The position numbers and the translations under genes are program-made. From assembly GCA_001414485.1 (NCBI GenBank), contig LLEY01000143.1, forward strand, positions 103,609-167,608: a stretch of 64,000 bases of DNA. The letters run 5' to 3'. The stretch comes from Calycina herbarum (taxonomy: Eukaryota; Ascomycota; Leotiomycetes; Helotiales; Pezizellaceae). This document shows positions 1 through 11,818 of the stretch, piece by piece. The notes below the pieces were generated by a model that did no database searches, was not told where the DNA came from, and saw only the letters and a program-made list of their open reading frames with translations. Within the stretch, counting starts at the first letter, position 1; each line of letters starts with the position of its first letter.

Positions 1-440
1 ATCTGTCGAAGGGAACCACGAGTTGTCGTTTATTAGAGAAAACTCTTCGAGGTTCCGTGCGCGGAGTAGAGCTTCTCGAAGTCTACGCGCTATCTATAGG
101 CCTGTATTATCGACATCGAATTTAACCTACATAGATTATACTCGATTAAGAAATCGGTAGTAGGACTATACACCGGTTAGAAAGTTTTCTAGTCGTAAGT
201 TATATATCTAGACTTTAAATAGTTAGATGTCTTAAGATAATAAGAGCTTGTCAATTCCTCCCGCTATAGCCTTTATCATCGCTTTATTATAGCTATTCTA
301 AGGATTCGGGCTATCGTATATTACGATAGAGTCGTACTTTAGGGAAGCTCGGAGTTCGTTTTTCAGCATCGAACAGAGTTCTATAGGAAGGTCTAGCTCT
401 AAGTCGTCTAGGTATTCACTTTCGTCTAATCGAATAAAAA
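1..440 (-). pseudogene. Unrecognised degraded coding fragment, cut by window edge
   Basis: Read on the minus strand, this stretch contains two long open pieces. One of about 55 codons is rich in Leu, Asp and Glu, and another of about 30 codons runs off the window start. They are separated by TAA/TAG codons typical of RIP. I do not recognise the product. The mutation pattern matches the other dead genes here, so this is probably the end of a RIPed gene that continues outside the window. The next 400 bases (441-843) are AT-rich with no frame I can support. Confidence 0.35.
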
Positions 441-843
441 TCTTTAGAGGGCACTTATCTTACGATCTAGGCCTAGAAATTAGGGCTTTAAAAAGAGAAG
501 CTATAATCAAATAGAGATATAAAATAGAATATCTAAAGAAAAGCAAGAGTTTTTAGATATCTCAACGAGTAAAACTTAGCTAATAATTGTTTTTAAGAAA
601 TCTAATAGATTAAATCCAGTTGCTTTATCTTAATCTAACAGATCTAAAACTAGATCCTTTATTATAGCAACGGATCCAAAACCGGATCCTTTATTTTTAT
701 CCCCTAGATCTAAAATCGGCCCCTTTTTAATAATCTAATTCTAGGATATTAAAAAGCCGTTTTAGAACTTCGGAACCTATTCCTAGAGTAATACAGAGGG
801 ACGATAGATAAGCGAAACGCTGCTATTCTAATTATAGCCTGTA

Positions 844-1000
844 TAACGTCCGTCTCTATATAGCGAGACACCCGGTGTAGCGAAACCGACTAATAAGATT
901 ATAAGGATCGCGGATTTTTCTCTCTAATACTCTCTTTAAATCAACTATAACAAAAGAAAATTATATTTGAAGTTAGCATTAGATTTATCATAGTAACTTA
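844..1000 (+). repeat. Single left end of a MITE-like element, related to the HET-carrying transposon ends
   Basis: TA followed by ACGTCCGTCT... matches the left ends at 18,340 and 45,665 and, more loosely, the 41-bp ends of the elements at 7,557 and 31,574. Similarity to the 18,340 copy runs about 110 bp, including the ACTAATAAG and GATCG.GGATT stretches. I found no matching right end before 1,022, so this copy is truncated or overrun by the neighbouring Tc1-like relic. Confidence 0.55.
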
Positions 1001-1021
1001 CTTAGTATAGGCTTAAAATAA

Positions 1022-2128
1022 TCACCCCTCTATAGTAGGCCAGACTAAATTCTTAGTATATGCCGCTTTATACTTCTTACTTAAAAGTTCTTAGTATTTT
1101 ATATAGCCTCTATTAGTAATAATTACATCTATATATCGATTAGACATTCCACGTATTAGATCTATTATTATAGCATATATAATCGATTCCCAAGCCTCCT
1201 AAACAGCTGCCCTTAGACGCTTATATAACCTATAGACGTCTAGGTAGTGCTCTTGAATATAATCCTTTATTATATCCTATATAGTCTTAATCAGGTTTAA
1301 ATCAGAAGAGTTTACTAGCTAAAATATAGTCGTAATCCTAATTACTTCAAAAACAGACTTTGTATATACTAAAGTATAACTCTTTACGTTGTCCTATTAA
1401 AAAGAGAGTTCTAGATATTACTAGAGAATCTCTTAAATAATTAGAATAATAATCCTACTATAAGAGCTCTTATTAATTGTCTCCTAATCTTTCTCCTAAA
1501 AAAGGCCCTTATACCTCCTATATTTTCCGCTTAAACAGCCCTAGAACATCTATCCAATCTTCCTTTGATACCGAGCCTCTATATAGTCTATATTATAGAC
1601 CTCTGACTGCCTAATCTTTCTTATAATCTATGCCCTCGTATGCCGGCCTGGCTTTACCTAAGTCTCGTCACTCCATAGCACCGAAAACCACTGCTCTTCT
1701 ATCTAAAAGAGATGCTCTCACGCCTAATCAAGCCTGTTCTTTCGGTTCTCTTCTGAAAGTAGTGGTTTAAGGCGTGTATGTCGCCGTACGTAGCCCTCCT
1801 TCTTAAAGGCTGCTCTTATTGCCTTCTCCCCACAGTCCTAGCCTAGGATTGAAGGAATATCTGCCCATTTTATACGTCGATTTGCAGCCGAAGCAGTAGT
1901 CTATTCCACAAGTCGTTTCCTTTCCGGCGTGCTTAAGAAAAGCTTCCTACCACGGGCGTGTTTTTGAGGAGTTAATCGGTGGACAAGAGCGTATCGTACC
2001 TGATTTCTTATCAGGTTTAGCTATAGTACAATTTCGTCTTATATAAAGCCGGCATCGTAGTATAGGGTCTACACCCGTATTCGATCGTCTCGCGTACACT
2101 GTTTTGAAGGTGTCTTAGGTGTAGGCAC
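1022..2128 (-). pseudogene. Tc1/mariner-type transposase, RIP-inactivated
   Basis: One minus-strand frame of exactly 369 codons reads through from an N-terminal DNA-binding region to a TGA stop at 1,022-1,024, broken by TAG/TAA codons. The N-terminal half shows the helix-turn-helix style region and the motif WADIPSILG. The middle has WSDET with the first catalytic Asp region. The C-terminal half has the SxDLNxI.TI box typical of Tc1-like DDE_3 endonucleases, then IKDYIQEHY. All internal stops fit CAA/CAG/TGG changes, so RIP point mutation rather than frameshifting killed it. An in-frame GTG at 2,126-2,128 sits where the start is expected. I did not identify its inverted repeats. Confidence 0.8.
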
Positions 2129-2355
2129 ATAGTAGGATGCTTCTATAGTATTGAATTGATCGAAAATAGGTGGAAAAGCGGTATCCAGAGTATATTAATC
2201 TCATTAGCTGCGATGACGTTAGCGTGGAACCTTCTAGCGTATCGTAGTAGTGGCGAATAGTGGTTATTTCAGCTCTATACGAAGTATATTAAGAGCTTTA
2301 TATATCGTTTATTAATAACAAATTCTATTTTCTATATTATAAGCTTAAGTCGTTG
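2129..2355. other. Short intergenic stretch between Tc1 relic and NLR relic
   Basis: AT-rich sequence without a frame I can support. It separates the N-terminus of the Tc1-like transposase relic from the C-terminus of the HET-NACHT-WD40 relic. Both genes point the same way. Confidence 0.3.
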
Positions 2356-5300
2356 TTAAAACTAAAGAACTGACAATCCTTCTAAAGAAAGTCCTAATAT
2401 AATAATTCTACCCTATACAGCTTAATAAGTAAGTCTATAACCAGTAGGTAGCTAGAGAAGATTAGTAGTACCATCTACTAGCTAGTTCTCAGAAACGTGT
2501 AAGGTTAGGATATACGTACCGTCGGGGGAGAAGACGACTGAGGTGACTGCATTAGTATAGCCCTCGAGGGCTGGTAGTAGCTGCTATCTCGTGGCTGTAT
2601 CCCAGCGCCGGACGGTGTTGTTGTAAGACCTAGACACGATCTGCTTACCGTTAAGAAAGAAGGCGACTAAGCTGACTATAACAGTATAGCCCTTGAGGGC
2701 TGGCAGTAGTTGCTGTCCCGTGGCTACATCCTAGCGCTGGACGGTCTTATTGTTAAACCTAGACACGATCTACTTGCCGTCAGAGGAGAAGGCAACTGAG
2801 CTAACTATATTAGTATAGCCCTCGAGAGCTGGCAGTAGCTGCTGTCCCGTGGCTGTATCCTAGCGCCAGACAGTCTTATTGTCAAACCCAGACACGATCT
2901 ACTTGCTGTTAAGGGAGAAGGCGACTGAGGTAACCTAATCAGTATAGCCCTCGAAGGCTGGCAGTAGCTGCTATCCCGTGGCTACATCCTAGCGCCGGAT
3001 AGTGTTATCGTAAGATCTAGATATAATCTACTTTCCGTTAGGGGAGAAGGCGACTGAGGTAACTACATTAGTATGGCCCTCGAGGGCTGGTAGTAGTTAC
3101 TGTCCCGTGGCTGTATCCTAGCGCTGGACAGTCTCGTTGTAAGACCTAGACACGATCTGCTTTCCGTCAGGGGAGAAGGCGACTGAGGTGACCTAATAAG
3201 TATGGCTCTTAAGGGCTGGCAGTAGCTGCTGTTCTGTAGTTGCGTCTCAGCGCCGGACGGTGTTGTCCTAAGACCTAGACACGATCTGCTTACTGTTAGA
3301 GGAGAAGGCGACTGAGGTAACTTCTTAAGTATAGCCCTCGAGGGCTGGCAGTAGCTGCTGTCCCGTGGCTGTATCCTAGCACTGGACGGTTGTGTTGTTA
3401 GACCTAGACACGATCTGCTTGCTATTAGAGGAGAAGGCTACGGAGCTGACTATATTAGTATAGCCCTCGAGGGTTTGTAGCATCGTATTCTAGTATATTT
3501 CGACTCTAGGCTTTTTCTAGATCTAAGATAGAATATAGCTCTTGAATACTTCTCGAATAATACTCTTCTCTAGTGCGAAAATAAGAGCTGAATAATATAC
3601 TTAAAGAGGCGCTTGTTTAATAATTAATCGAGTAGATACGGCGAAGTGCCTAGCATCGTATATAAACGTATATATATTAGAGCTTTTATTAAACTTGTTT
3701 ATCTTAGTAGAGTCTTCTCTAAAAGTATTCTTAAAATCGTAATATAACTTACCTTAATCTAGTTCTTAAGCTTTATTATTATTACGATACTATCTAGTAA
3801 GCTTTTTATTAAGCTAAGCCTCTTAAGCTAGAATATAAAACTCCTTTTTAAAAACTAATAAACGGAGCTACTGTTTATAAGATTATTAGTAATATGTCCT
3901 CTATTATAGTTAAGTAGATAGTTAACCTAATAGAAACAGGAGTATTATACTATTATAAGTGGATCTAGAACTAGTAGCTCGATTATTCTAATCTGGAACC
4001 TAGAGGCGTGTAATTTGTATATATTATGTTAAAGCGTTTTAGATATAATCTTAAGTAATTTTAAGAACATAGTATAGATTATATTAGCCTTTTTAGATAG
4101 AAATACTCTATTAAATGCTCTTTTAAGTAAGAATTCCTTTACTAATTAATAGATAAAATACGTCTGATTCTCTTATATAGTAAGAAACGAGCTATATTTA
4201 TTAATAACCTTTATAACTTTATTAAGATTAGTAGATATTTTCTTAGGTAGATTAAAGAGAGCTTCTACCTTAAGCAGGTGGAGTAGGTAGTATATAAGCG
4301 TTATAGTAGAAAGGACGAGACGGTAGAACACTAGATCTCTATATTATAGCTGTTTAACCTAACGTAGTATCTGATCATAGAGTGGTTCTAGCTCTAGTAG
4401 TATGTCTTAAAACACATCGAGCACGTCCTAGCTCTCTATAAGCTTAAGCTCTTTTAAGATAAGAGCTATCTAAAGAAATATCCTATTAGCCTTAGTATAT
4501 ATCTGACCTCGAATTATCTCTTATAGCTTGCCGTCGTCCTTAATAAGTCGTAGTTTAGAAACCTTAAAATCGATAAACAACTAGATAGCACGAGAGATAT
4601 ACTCCTTGTTAAGCTTAAGGCTAAGCCTCGTCTATATATAATCAAGTCTTAGCCGCGCCTTAATATTAGGTTTGTTACGGCTTAATATAATCTATTTTAC
4701 ATAAGTAGATGTTAAGGTAGTTTAACTAATTAGATCTAAAAGCTAGTTAAGATTTACTTTATATTTATTAAGTATATTAATAATTAAATAGATACTCTTT
4801 AAGCTTAGGTCTTATAAGATACTAGTAAAGATTTTAGATAATATAACCTAGGCGTTTAGGTCTTTATAAAGGGCCTTGCTAGCGTGGTCGTACTTTTTCT
4901 ATATATACGAGATAAGTAATAGTTGCTAGTCGATAAGTAAGTAGATAAGACCGCAGAGCGTAGCTAATATATTATTAATATAGTTATTAGTAGCCTAGTA
5001 GAAGAAGTATAATAATAGTATAGTTACCTCTTTATCTCTTAGCTTTGTTAAAGGGCTTAATTTATCAAGGATACTGCTAATAAGCATCGTCTTACCTTTA
5101 CCAGGGTTACTCTTAATCTAGAGTAGCCGGCTCTATATATTATTATATCATTGCTAGAAATTAAGATATTTAAGAATCTATTAGTAAGAGTCTCGTAGCA
5201 GCCCGCCCTTCGTGTCTTTAATCTGCTTCTTATCTTTCTAGGGATCTGTTATCTATAGGTCTTATATATAACTTTGGCTTTTAAGATTAGGTAGATTCTA

Positions 5301-6103
5301 CTTATCTCCTTTTAAAAAGTAATTAGTAGATAGCTAAAGATAAAGGTATTTATTAGATGTTTACTTATCTACGATTTCTAGATCTTCTTCTTTAGCTATC
5401 TTAATATATTCTCCTTTCCTTTGTTATAGATAAGCGACATATTAACGTTAAAAATACCTAGTAGTAAGTATGCTTTATCTTCCTTGCGAAAAGTCTTACG
5501 ACTTACTACCTATGATAATCGCTTATCAACGCTGAAATTAGACAAAGAGCTCCCTCGAAGAGCCCTGGCTAGAATGCCTATTACCTCGTAGATATATTAT
5601 TCTAAAGAGGCCTTATTTCCTAGTAGCTCTCCTTCTTTAGAGAAGAAGTCGACTGATACTAGCGTAATAAGCTCTTGTAGAGTCTAGTCTTATATAAACT
5701 ATTTGCTTACTTAGAAAGCAGATTCCTAAGTACACTTGGCAGACATATTACTTGCTTTCTACTTTTATATTAAAATATTAGATAAATAGACGTAGTATCT
5801 AGTCGCTTTCTAGTACTAGTAAAACATCGAGTTGATAGCTTTAGCAAGCTCGGCGCTGCTCGATTTATCGATATAGTATATATCTACCTAGAAGTATTCT
5901 AATTTATTACACCTCGCCTGTTCTCTATAAAACTATATCTTACTATAGCTAGCCTTGCCTTTACTTATACTGTCTGTTATATCTTTAAAAGTAACCTCCC
6001 CTGCTCCTTATCTGTATGAAAGTATAGTATACTTCTTAGGTATGTCGCCTTTAAACTTAGTTAGACTGAACCCGCTATTAGTATTATAGTATAGTAGATA
6101 TAT
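2356..6103 (-). pseudogene. HET-NACHT-WD40 (HNWD) NLR gene, full length but RIP-degraded
   Basis: The gene can be followed from a lost start (ATA at 6,101-6,103, where the family begins M-R-L-L) to the family's usual C-terminus and a TAA at 2,356-2,358, about 1,249 codons. The N-terminal HET domain shows the GEVTFKDI, VDI.YIDKSSSAEL, AINSMF and TLQELI stretches. The NACHT P-loop SNPGKGKTML is at about 5,082-5,112. An all-helical linker follows, then about eight WD40 repeats (2,500-3,480). The end carries a LLxLPTGYRL tail and a GRIIILG motif. Proteins of this architecture (HET-E/HET-D/HET-R of Podospora) trigger incompatibility cell death on recognising a non-self partner. Dozens of TAG/TAA codons make this copy dead. 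Length matches the family, so it is not truncated. At least one single-base length difference is implied because the span is not a multiple of three. Confidence 0.88.
2500..3480 (-). repeat. Array of about eight WD40 repeats inside the dead HNWD gene
   Basis: A unit of about 126-129 bp recurs, marked by GGAGAAGGCGACTGAGGT-like boxes near 2,527, 2,655, 2,784, 2,907, 3,045, 3,174, 3,301 and 3,430. Each codes on the minus strand for one 42-residue WD40 blade. All units are RIP-mutated (many TpA, TAG stops), unlike the pristine array at 32.6-33.05 kb. In active HNWD genes these repeats are near identical, hypervariable and set recognition specificity. Confidence 0.8.
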
Positions 6104-7554
6104 TATTTAACTAAGTTCGAGGATTGTAAAGAAGAGGGTTCTCGTTAGTAGTTAAGCTGTTAAGTTAGTATAGATGCGAAGGGTAAAGAGTTTATGTCGG
6201 GTTAAGGCTAGCGTACTTAGCTAAGCGACAGCCTTATAGTAATAGCATCGTCGTCTATTACTAGAAGAGCGCGAGACCGGCCTAATCGCTTAGGCTTACT
6301 AGCGAAGTTAATCTCGATTAATAATAACATATTTATATTACTAAGAGAGAAGCTAAAGAAATTTAAGAATTGAATAATAGAAAAGGAGGTTAGTACCTAG
6401 TCTACTCTCGATTATCTACCTATTATTAATTTCTAGCCTTACGTCTTCGTATAACATATATTAAGTAAGCTACGGCGAAACTACGGCAAAAATCGACGAA
6501 ATTACTAAAGCTTTAGGAGTTTATAGCGGCTGTCCCTTCTAGCCGAGAATCGTTAGTTCTATTGATTAGAAGTCCTAATCCACGTAGCGGCCCTAGACCT
6601 GTTTATATACTACAGTAGCTACAAAGCTTATAAGAGTCTAGGATAAAAAAATAAGAATGTAAAGCTTAGATACGAACTTTTAAGGTATATAAAAGATAAT
6701 AAAAGCTCACTAGTATACTATATATAGGAGTAAATAATTATTAATCGTTCTAAGAGGATTTAACCTATTTAAGACTAAAAGGTGATATCCTAATCAGGTG
6801 ATTAGTTAAATACACGGAGGGTTCACCCTAGTATTTATATTTATTATAGCCTATACGTAGTAGCTGTAGTAGATAGCTAGTATAGCTAGATATAATATAG
6901 TATATAGAGGCGGCCCGTTCTAGCAACAGCTAAAAATAGCCGAAGTAGTCTATCTATACTTATAATATTTTTTAAGTAAGACGACGCGAAGCTAATTTTA
7001 CAAGCTACTATAAAAGAGAATATAATAACAGGCTTGTTAGCCTAAACTATATATCCTCTTAAATTAGATATTAGCTAGAAAAGGCTCTACTAACACTCGC
7101 CTGAAAATTAGAGCTGTAAATCAGAGTCCCGTATCGGTTTTCTAATCTCAAAGTTACCTAGATACTTAAGAGTATAGCTTCTAGTACGCTATTCTAAAAA
7201 CAGTTTACTACCTCGGCAAAAGTACTAATCTATATAGCAAGTTTAGATAAATCTATATAGTATAGCCGCTATAAGGCTTGAAAATAATTTTAGGTATAGT
7301 ATTTAATATATATAACTCAGGTGACATCTTATATAGAAAGTAGAAGTGAGAGAAGTACTAGAGTAGAGGTTTAAGAAAGGAACTATATTATAGACTTCAA
7401 GTAAAGACATGCTATAAATCAAGCTAAGAAAAGCTTTTATTATTATTTTTCTTAGTAAAGGGTCTTAATATATTTAGAATTAACTATAGAACAAAGCTAG
7501 TATAAAAAATATAGGAGTCGCCTATACGTGTTCGGTTTTTTTTCAGTTTAAAAG
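6104..7554. other. AT-rich non-coding stretch with one dispersed repeat
   Basis: No reading frame or element could be supported. At about 7,200-7,285 a motif (GTACTAATCTATATAGC ... GCCGCTATAAGGCT) recurs at about 36,430-36,500 inside the second transposon copy. It is the only structure I see here. Confidence 0.35.
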
Positions 7555-7556
7555 TA

Positions 7557-7597
7557 ACGTCTGTCTCTGCGTACTGAAACGTACCTCGTAACGAAAC
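7557..7597 (+). repeat. Left terminal inverted repeat of the HET-carrying transposon
   Basis: It begins ACGTCTGTCTCTGCGTACTG and pairs with the reverse complement of 14,242-14,282. By eye 32 of 41 positions match, and every mismatch is a transition, as RIP would leave. TA precedes it. Confidence 0.8.
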
Positions 7598-8035
7598 AAA
7601 ATATAGGTACTTTAAGTTTAAGCGACTTAAAATCTATGAACTCGTTAAAATTTCTATTTATTTTCATTTCAGTACATTATATGCTTCCTCTGAACACTTC
7701 TAACCCACTAGTTCTGAAAAATATTATCGTGTCATCGCCGCTCTCTTATATTTACAGAGAGCCTCCTTTTACTCTATAATAGGACCCCTCGACTTATAAC
7801 ACCACTATTAAATTTTTTTCACTATTTAAACATATGAAACGATTAAATATGGGCATACAGGTCCTATAATAACACGAATATGCTATTGCCACTTTGTGGC
7901 GGCCAAGGCGTGCCTCGTCATACGACGTCGCCACATGGGTTGATACCTCCTCTAATCAAGCGAGCAAGGACCCTGGTTAGCTGCGTCGTGGTTACAGTAA
8001 TCTCGGTAAAAATAATTATATTAATAATGTAATAC
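7598..8035. repeat. Left subterminal block shared with the second transposon copy
   Basis: About 440 bp here align without large gaps to 31,615-32,045, for example CAGAGAGCCTCCTTTTA and the TACGACGTCGC box. The second copy differs mostly by C>T/G>A changes. Similarity stops abruptly near 8,035, where the HET gene region begins in this copy and the NLR region begins in the other. It is non-coding. Confidence 0.75.
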
Positions 8036-8450
8036 AGTAAAAGGCACTTCGAGTGTCGCTAAAAAGCAACAGCCATTTCATGAGGCCTGTGGCTGTGCAC
8101 AATCGACTGGTTGTAGCCCAAGGTACCCGCTGCTACTGCTCACTGTCATCGGTCCTCCTGTCACGGTCCCATCTCTTCCTCGTCTCCCCCCTCTCCCTTC
8201 TTTTCCCACCCTGCCAGAGTCAGCTGGTTCATGGCAGCCATGATCATGGCGCTGCATCTGGATGCTGCACGGCATCTTTTGATCAAGATATTACTAATGA
8301 GAGGGCTGGTCGAAGAAGTGGATGTTACGGCGAATGATTAGTAATACGGCGCTTTATGCCTAAGGCTGTAAGACGACCAGTGTCAGCGCTGTGAAGCGAG
8401 TTTCGACCGGTGATCCCTTGTTCAAGGTAAGCAAGCCTTGCCAGCCTTAG
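8036..8450. other. Non-coding DNA downstream of the HET gene
   Basis: GC-normal stretch between the shared subterminal block and the HET stop codon. It probably holds the 3' UTR and terminator of the HET gene. Open frames here start at non-ATG codons and look like chance. Confidence 0.4.
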
Positions 8451-10580
8451 CTAAATGCTGGTTTCTCGCTGACACGATCTGACCACACTGGCGTCAACCA
8501 TACAATCATCATCAGCCAACACCATCCTCTCCAATTGTGGTTCCTCTGCCTCACCTCCCCACATCTCTCCGAGCATCACTCCGCCGCTCATGTATGCCAG
8601 CCCCTTGAAATAGTACTCCCTTCTCTCTTCACACCAGGTCGGTGTCCTCCTCAGGATGAACGGCGCATCGCATCCAACCACCAAGGCCACCAAATCCCCA
8701 GATTGGATCTCTCCCTCTTGGCCGATGCATTTCAATCCAGCAGAGAGCCCCACCAACCGGCTATCATCCGTCGTGAATAGCGACAGGTCAGCAAGCTGTC
8801 CCAACTTATCTTCAGCAACTTCTTGCATGAGTTTATGTTCGATACATCGGGTGGCGATGCGTTTACACATCTTCTTCTGCAGCTCTTTTGAGGGTCTGCG
8901 TTGCTGCCAACTCTGCTGAGAATCCCCAGCAATTGTTGTCCTTCCCAGATGCGGTAATATCTCTTCCTCCAGGAACGCAAAAATATAGCTCAAAAATTCC
9001 TGGCTTTCATCTTCTCGTGTATGTCTCGGATCGGCCTGCGTTCTCGATAACTGATTAATAACGAGCACTTCGATTAGGGCCTCACCAAGTTTGCGTCCCA
9101 ACTCCTCGTCCTCTTCATTCTCCCTGCCTCCGACGACCAGATGATGATCCATCAGTAACATTTCAATCCAACTTGCAAGGCGAGCCTTCACGACCTCGAT
9201 ATCCCAAGACTCTTCCATAGTTAGAGGCACACCGACACTTTTTATCGACCCCAGGATCTTCCCCTTCATTCGCAGCTCCCTATCCAGCGGAGACGATGGC
9301 AAGTCTTCCTTCGGTATCCTCGACTTCCGTGTTGCCTCTACCCAGATAGTGTTGGAGGATCCGGATTCGGGATACCAGCGCGGGTAAGATACTGTTCTCT
9401 GCCAGTTCTTGGCCCACGACGGCAGCGACTCCGGCACCGGCTTCGGCAACTCCATATTTTCACGTATCCCACGATTTGTCCCCTCCTCTGTCTTGGCCAC
9501 GATAATATCTAATCGCCTTGATAGCCGGATGACTAGGAGAGTGAGCTCCCGAAAGACGGCCCCCGCCGGCCTACTGTAATCTACCGGCGGGAGCTGCTGC
9601 CCTATGCCGGGCAGCATGAGCAGACCGTACAAGCCATACACCTCGTCCCTCGCATCCGTCGCCAATAGCTGTGGCTTGTTGAGTAGAATCTTAAACATCA
9701 ACTGTGCCACTACCTCCTCGGTTATACTCGTGTCTTCCAAATTGTTTATGCCAGATCCCCACCACCAGTCATAGATCTTCGACCGCCATTGTATCGCGCT
9801 CCACGACATATATTCGAGTTTGCCGTCCCAGTAATGGGGAAGCTCGCTCGTGCGCCGCCCGACGACAAGCCGAATCTCTTCATACCATATCTTGAAAAGG
9901 GCCCAATCCAGCTGCGCCTTCCCATGCACCACCACGGGATGCCTCGAGAGGATAAGCTCCTGGGCTGTCCATACGCGATGCAGCCACGGATGAAGGATTA
10001 GCCTGGCGGCGTCCCCACCAGGCGGAATAATACCAATCATCGATATGACAAGATGCCGAAAGCTCTTCTGGCGGCTGAAGCGCCTCGTCCAGAAGCCCTT
10101 GCCGAGCTTGAGGTGACGGCTGTATTTTTGGGTTTTTCGAAAGGAAGCTGTGACATCTTTGCTCTCGTCCCCGAACCAGATGAGGACTTTCCGGGCGTTC
10201 ATATAGACGTCGCGCATTAAGGGAACCTGCACGTTCTTCTCGATGATGGAGGACTGATCGATGCAAATGGCGTCGACCCAAAGGGTAATAGTTTGCCTCT
10301 TGTCCCGTAGAGAAAGGAGGGCGGTTCCGCAGTTTTGAGTTATTTTGACGGTGATTGTATCGGTGGATGTACTATCCCCACAGTGGCAGAAGATGAGGCG
10401 ATCCTGTGGGTGTCCCCATACGTAGGAGAGGGCATCGTATTGAATATCCGGGTTTTCCTTGGCATCGTCGATGGGTATTTCCTCGAGGGTACAGTGTAGA
10501 GGTGCTGCGCGGTCCTTGGCCGGGTGGAGACGCAGGATGCGTATATTGCGAGAGGAGTTGAGCGTGGAGTACGCGGCCAT
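8451..10580 (-). CDS. HET-domain (heterokaryon incompatibility) protein, intact, 709 aa
   Basis: An uninterrupted single-exon frame. I place the start at the ATG at 10,578-10,580 because its context (AGCCATGG) is strong and the HET domain begins just after it. The frame stays open further upstream to about 11,009, but without family similarity. HET motifs are all present: YDALSYVWG (48-56), LWVDAICIDQ (100-109), then a KNVQVPLMRDVY helix, HPWLHRVWTAQEL (197-209), DEVYGLYGLL, and a C-terminal GDLVALVVGCDAPF region followed by G..Y..G.M.GE. HET-domain proteins drive programmed cell death in non-self hyphal fusion; the domain is TIR-like in fold. Base composition is normal with no RIP stops, in sharp contrast to all flanking genes. 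It lies inside a transposon, upstream of the transposase 3' end and on the same strand. Confidence 0.9.
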   Translation of the reverse strand: MAAYSTLNSSRNIRILRLHPAKDRAAPLHCTLEEIPIDDAKENPDIQYDALSYVWGHPQDRLIFCHCGDSTSTDTITVKITQNCGTALLSLRDKRQTITLWVDAICIDQSSIIEKNVQVPLMRDVYMNARKVLIWFGDESKDVTASFRKTQKYSRHLKLGKGFWTRRFSRQKSFRHLVISMIGIIPPGGDAARLILHPWLHRVWTAQELILSRHPVVVHGKAQLDWALFKIWYEEIRLVVGRRTSELPHYWDGKLEYMSWSAIQWRSKIYDWWWGSGINNLEDTSITEEVVAQLMFKILLNKPQLLATDARDEVYGLYGLLMLPGIGQQLPPVDYSRPAGAVFRELTLLVIRLSRRLDIIVAKTEEGTNRGIRENMELPKPVPESLPSWAKNWQRTVSYPRWYPESGSSNTIWVEATRKSRIPKEDLPSSPLDRELRMKGKILGSIKSVGVPLTMEESWDIEVVKARLASWIEMLLMDHHLVVGGRENEEDEELGRKLGEALIEVLVINQLSRTQADPRHTREDESQEFLSYIFAFLEEEILPHLGRTTIAGDSQQSWQQRRPSKELQKKMCKRIATRCIEHKLMQEVAEDKLGQLADLSLFTTDDSRLVGLSAGLKCIGQEGEIQSGDLVALVVGCDAPFILRRTPTWCEERREYYFKGLAYMSGGVMLGEMWGGEAEEPQLERMVLADDDCMVDASVVRSCQRETSI

Positions 10581-11818
10581 GGCTAAAAAAGACCCTGTGA
10601 GGCGCGAAGGGTTATGTGACAGGATGGTGAGTAAAACTGCAATGGGATGGGGTGTTGAAATTGTCGCGCAAGGTTGAGCCACTGGTGGTGACTGAGTCAA
10701 ATAGATGTCACTCACAAAGCTATTGTAGATTTTATTGTATGGCGATAATGAATGCAACGCTGCACCGGTGCGGTCGGTAGGAGACGCTAGAGTTGAGGCT
10801 CGCACGAAGCTTCCAGAATAAGGCCCCACCATTGCAGCTTTTAGGTGGCCCTTACACGGCCTACTTCCCAGTTCCGCGCAAGACAGATCAAAACACCAAT
10901 AAATGGGTTGTAGATGGGACCCTGAAAACAGCGGCTGAGCACCACAATTTGGGCGACAAGTGGAACCGAAAACCACCTGTGTACCGTACGTAGTCATGAT
11001 TAATAACAAAAATGTGGACGCTAAACATGACTGTCACTGTGTTATACTGACGGTTTCTTGAGTAAGTATGGTAATAGGTGGAGGGTGGAATGGAAATGGG
11101 TCGCCAAGGGCGGACCTTGCCGGAAAATTCCGTTTCCAACATCCTCCGACTGGCAAAACGTGGCAGCCAGCCCACTTCCGGCTTCTCGCTGCCTGCCAGC
11201 TTTGCACTGCTAGCTTTTCATTTCCAGCTTTCACTTCTGGCTTTTCCCTCAAACTGTTTGTGCTCTGCTTGAAACGACGAACGGCTTCGATTCCTACCCT
11301 AGCCTCCAAGGGCAAGATTGCTGACGGATTCAAAGATGACCTTAATGATGACAAGTCTGGAAGGGCTGCAGGAGTGCTGAAAGGAGCACGGCATCAGCAC
11401 GCCAGACTATGCGATGACCTTGCCATAAGGTTGAAAGAATGGTGGTGATATGACAATGATAGCGAGCACAGCGGCGCACTCTCCGACCGAAGGCGATACC
11501 TACCCGCGACATATAACGACGGCGTAATGGAGATGGCACAATGAGGATGGCACAATGAAGATGGCACATCAAAGAGCGTACGATAACGGCGGGCCCGATG
11601 ACGGCAGGCATCAGCCATTACAAGGCGTTCAGCATACGCATTGCGGAGCACGGCAGAGGAACGTCAAAGGTTGGTTATAACCTCTTGTGTCAAAACCCGA
11701 CGAAGACTAAACATTAAATCTAACTTACTTTGCAGCAACCGGGTCGTGAAGCCAGCTTGAGCTTGCCTCAGACTTATCGATCCTCTATTACATATTCAAA
11801 TGGCAATCTTGGCTTCTA
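10581..11818. promoter_or_regulatory. HET gene upstream region and spacer to the transposase
   Basis: About 1.2 kb of GC-normal non-coding DNA between the HET start and the transposase stop. It should hold the HET promoter and 5' leader. The region 11,526-11,575 has a short tandem of GGCACAATGA-like units. No conserved frame is visible in any of the six readings. Confidence 0.4.

Noticed and set aside
3840..4700. Plus-strand fragment reading as a basic helical protein inside the NLR region
   Set aside because: The spacing from P-loop to WD40 repeats already matches an uninterrupted HNWD gene, and the minus strand reads as the expected NLR linker.
8053..8337. 94-codon plus-strand frame downstream of the HET gene
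   Set aside because: Starts at GTG, low-complexity Ser/Leu content, antisense neighbours, no similarity.
10581..11009. 143 extra N-terminal residues for the HET protein
   Set aside because: The first codon is TTG, the stretch has no HET similarity, and the ATG at 10,580 has better context and sits just before the domain.
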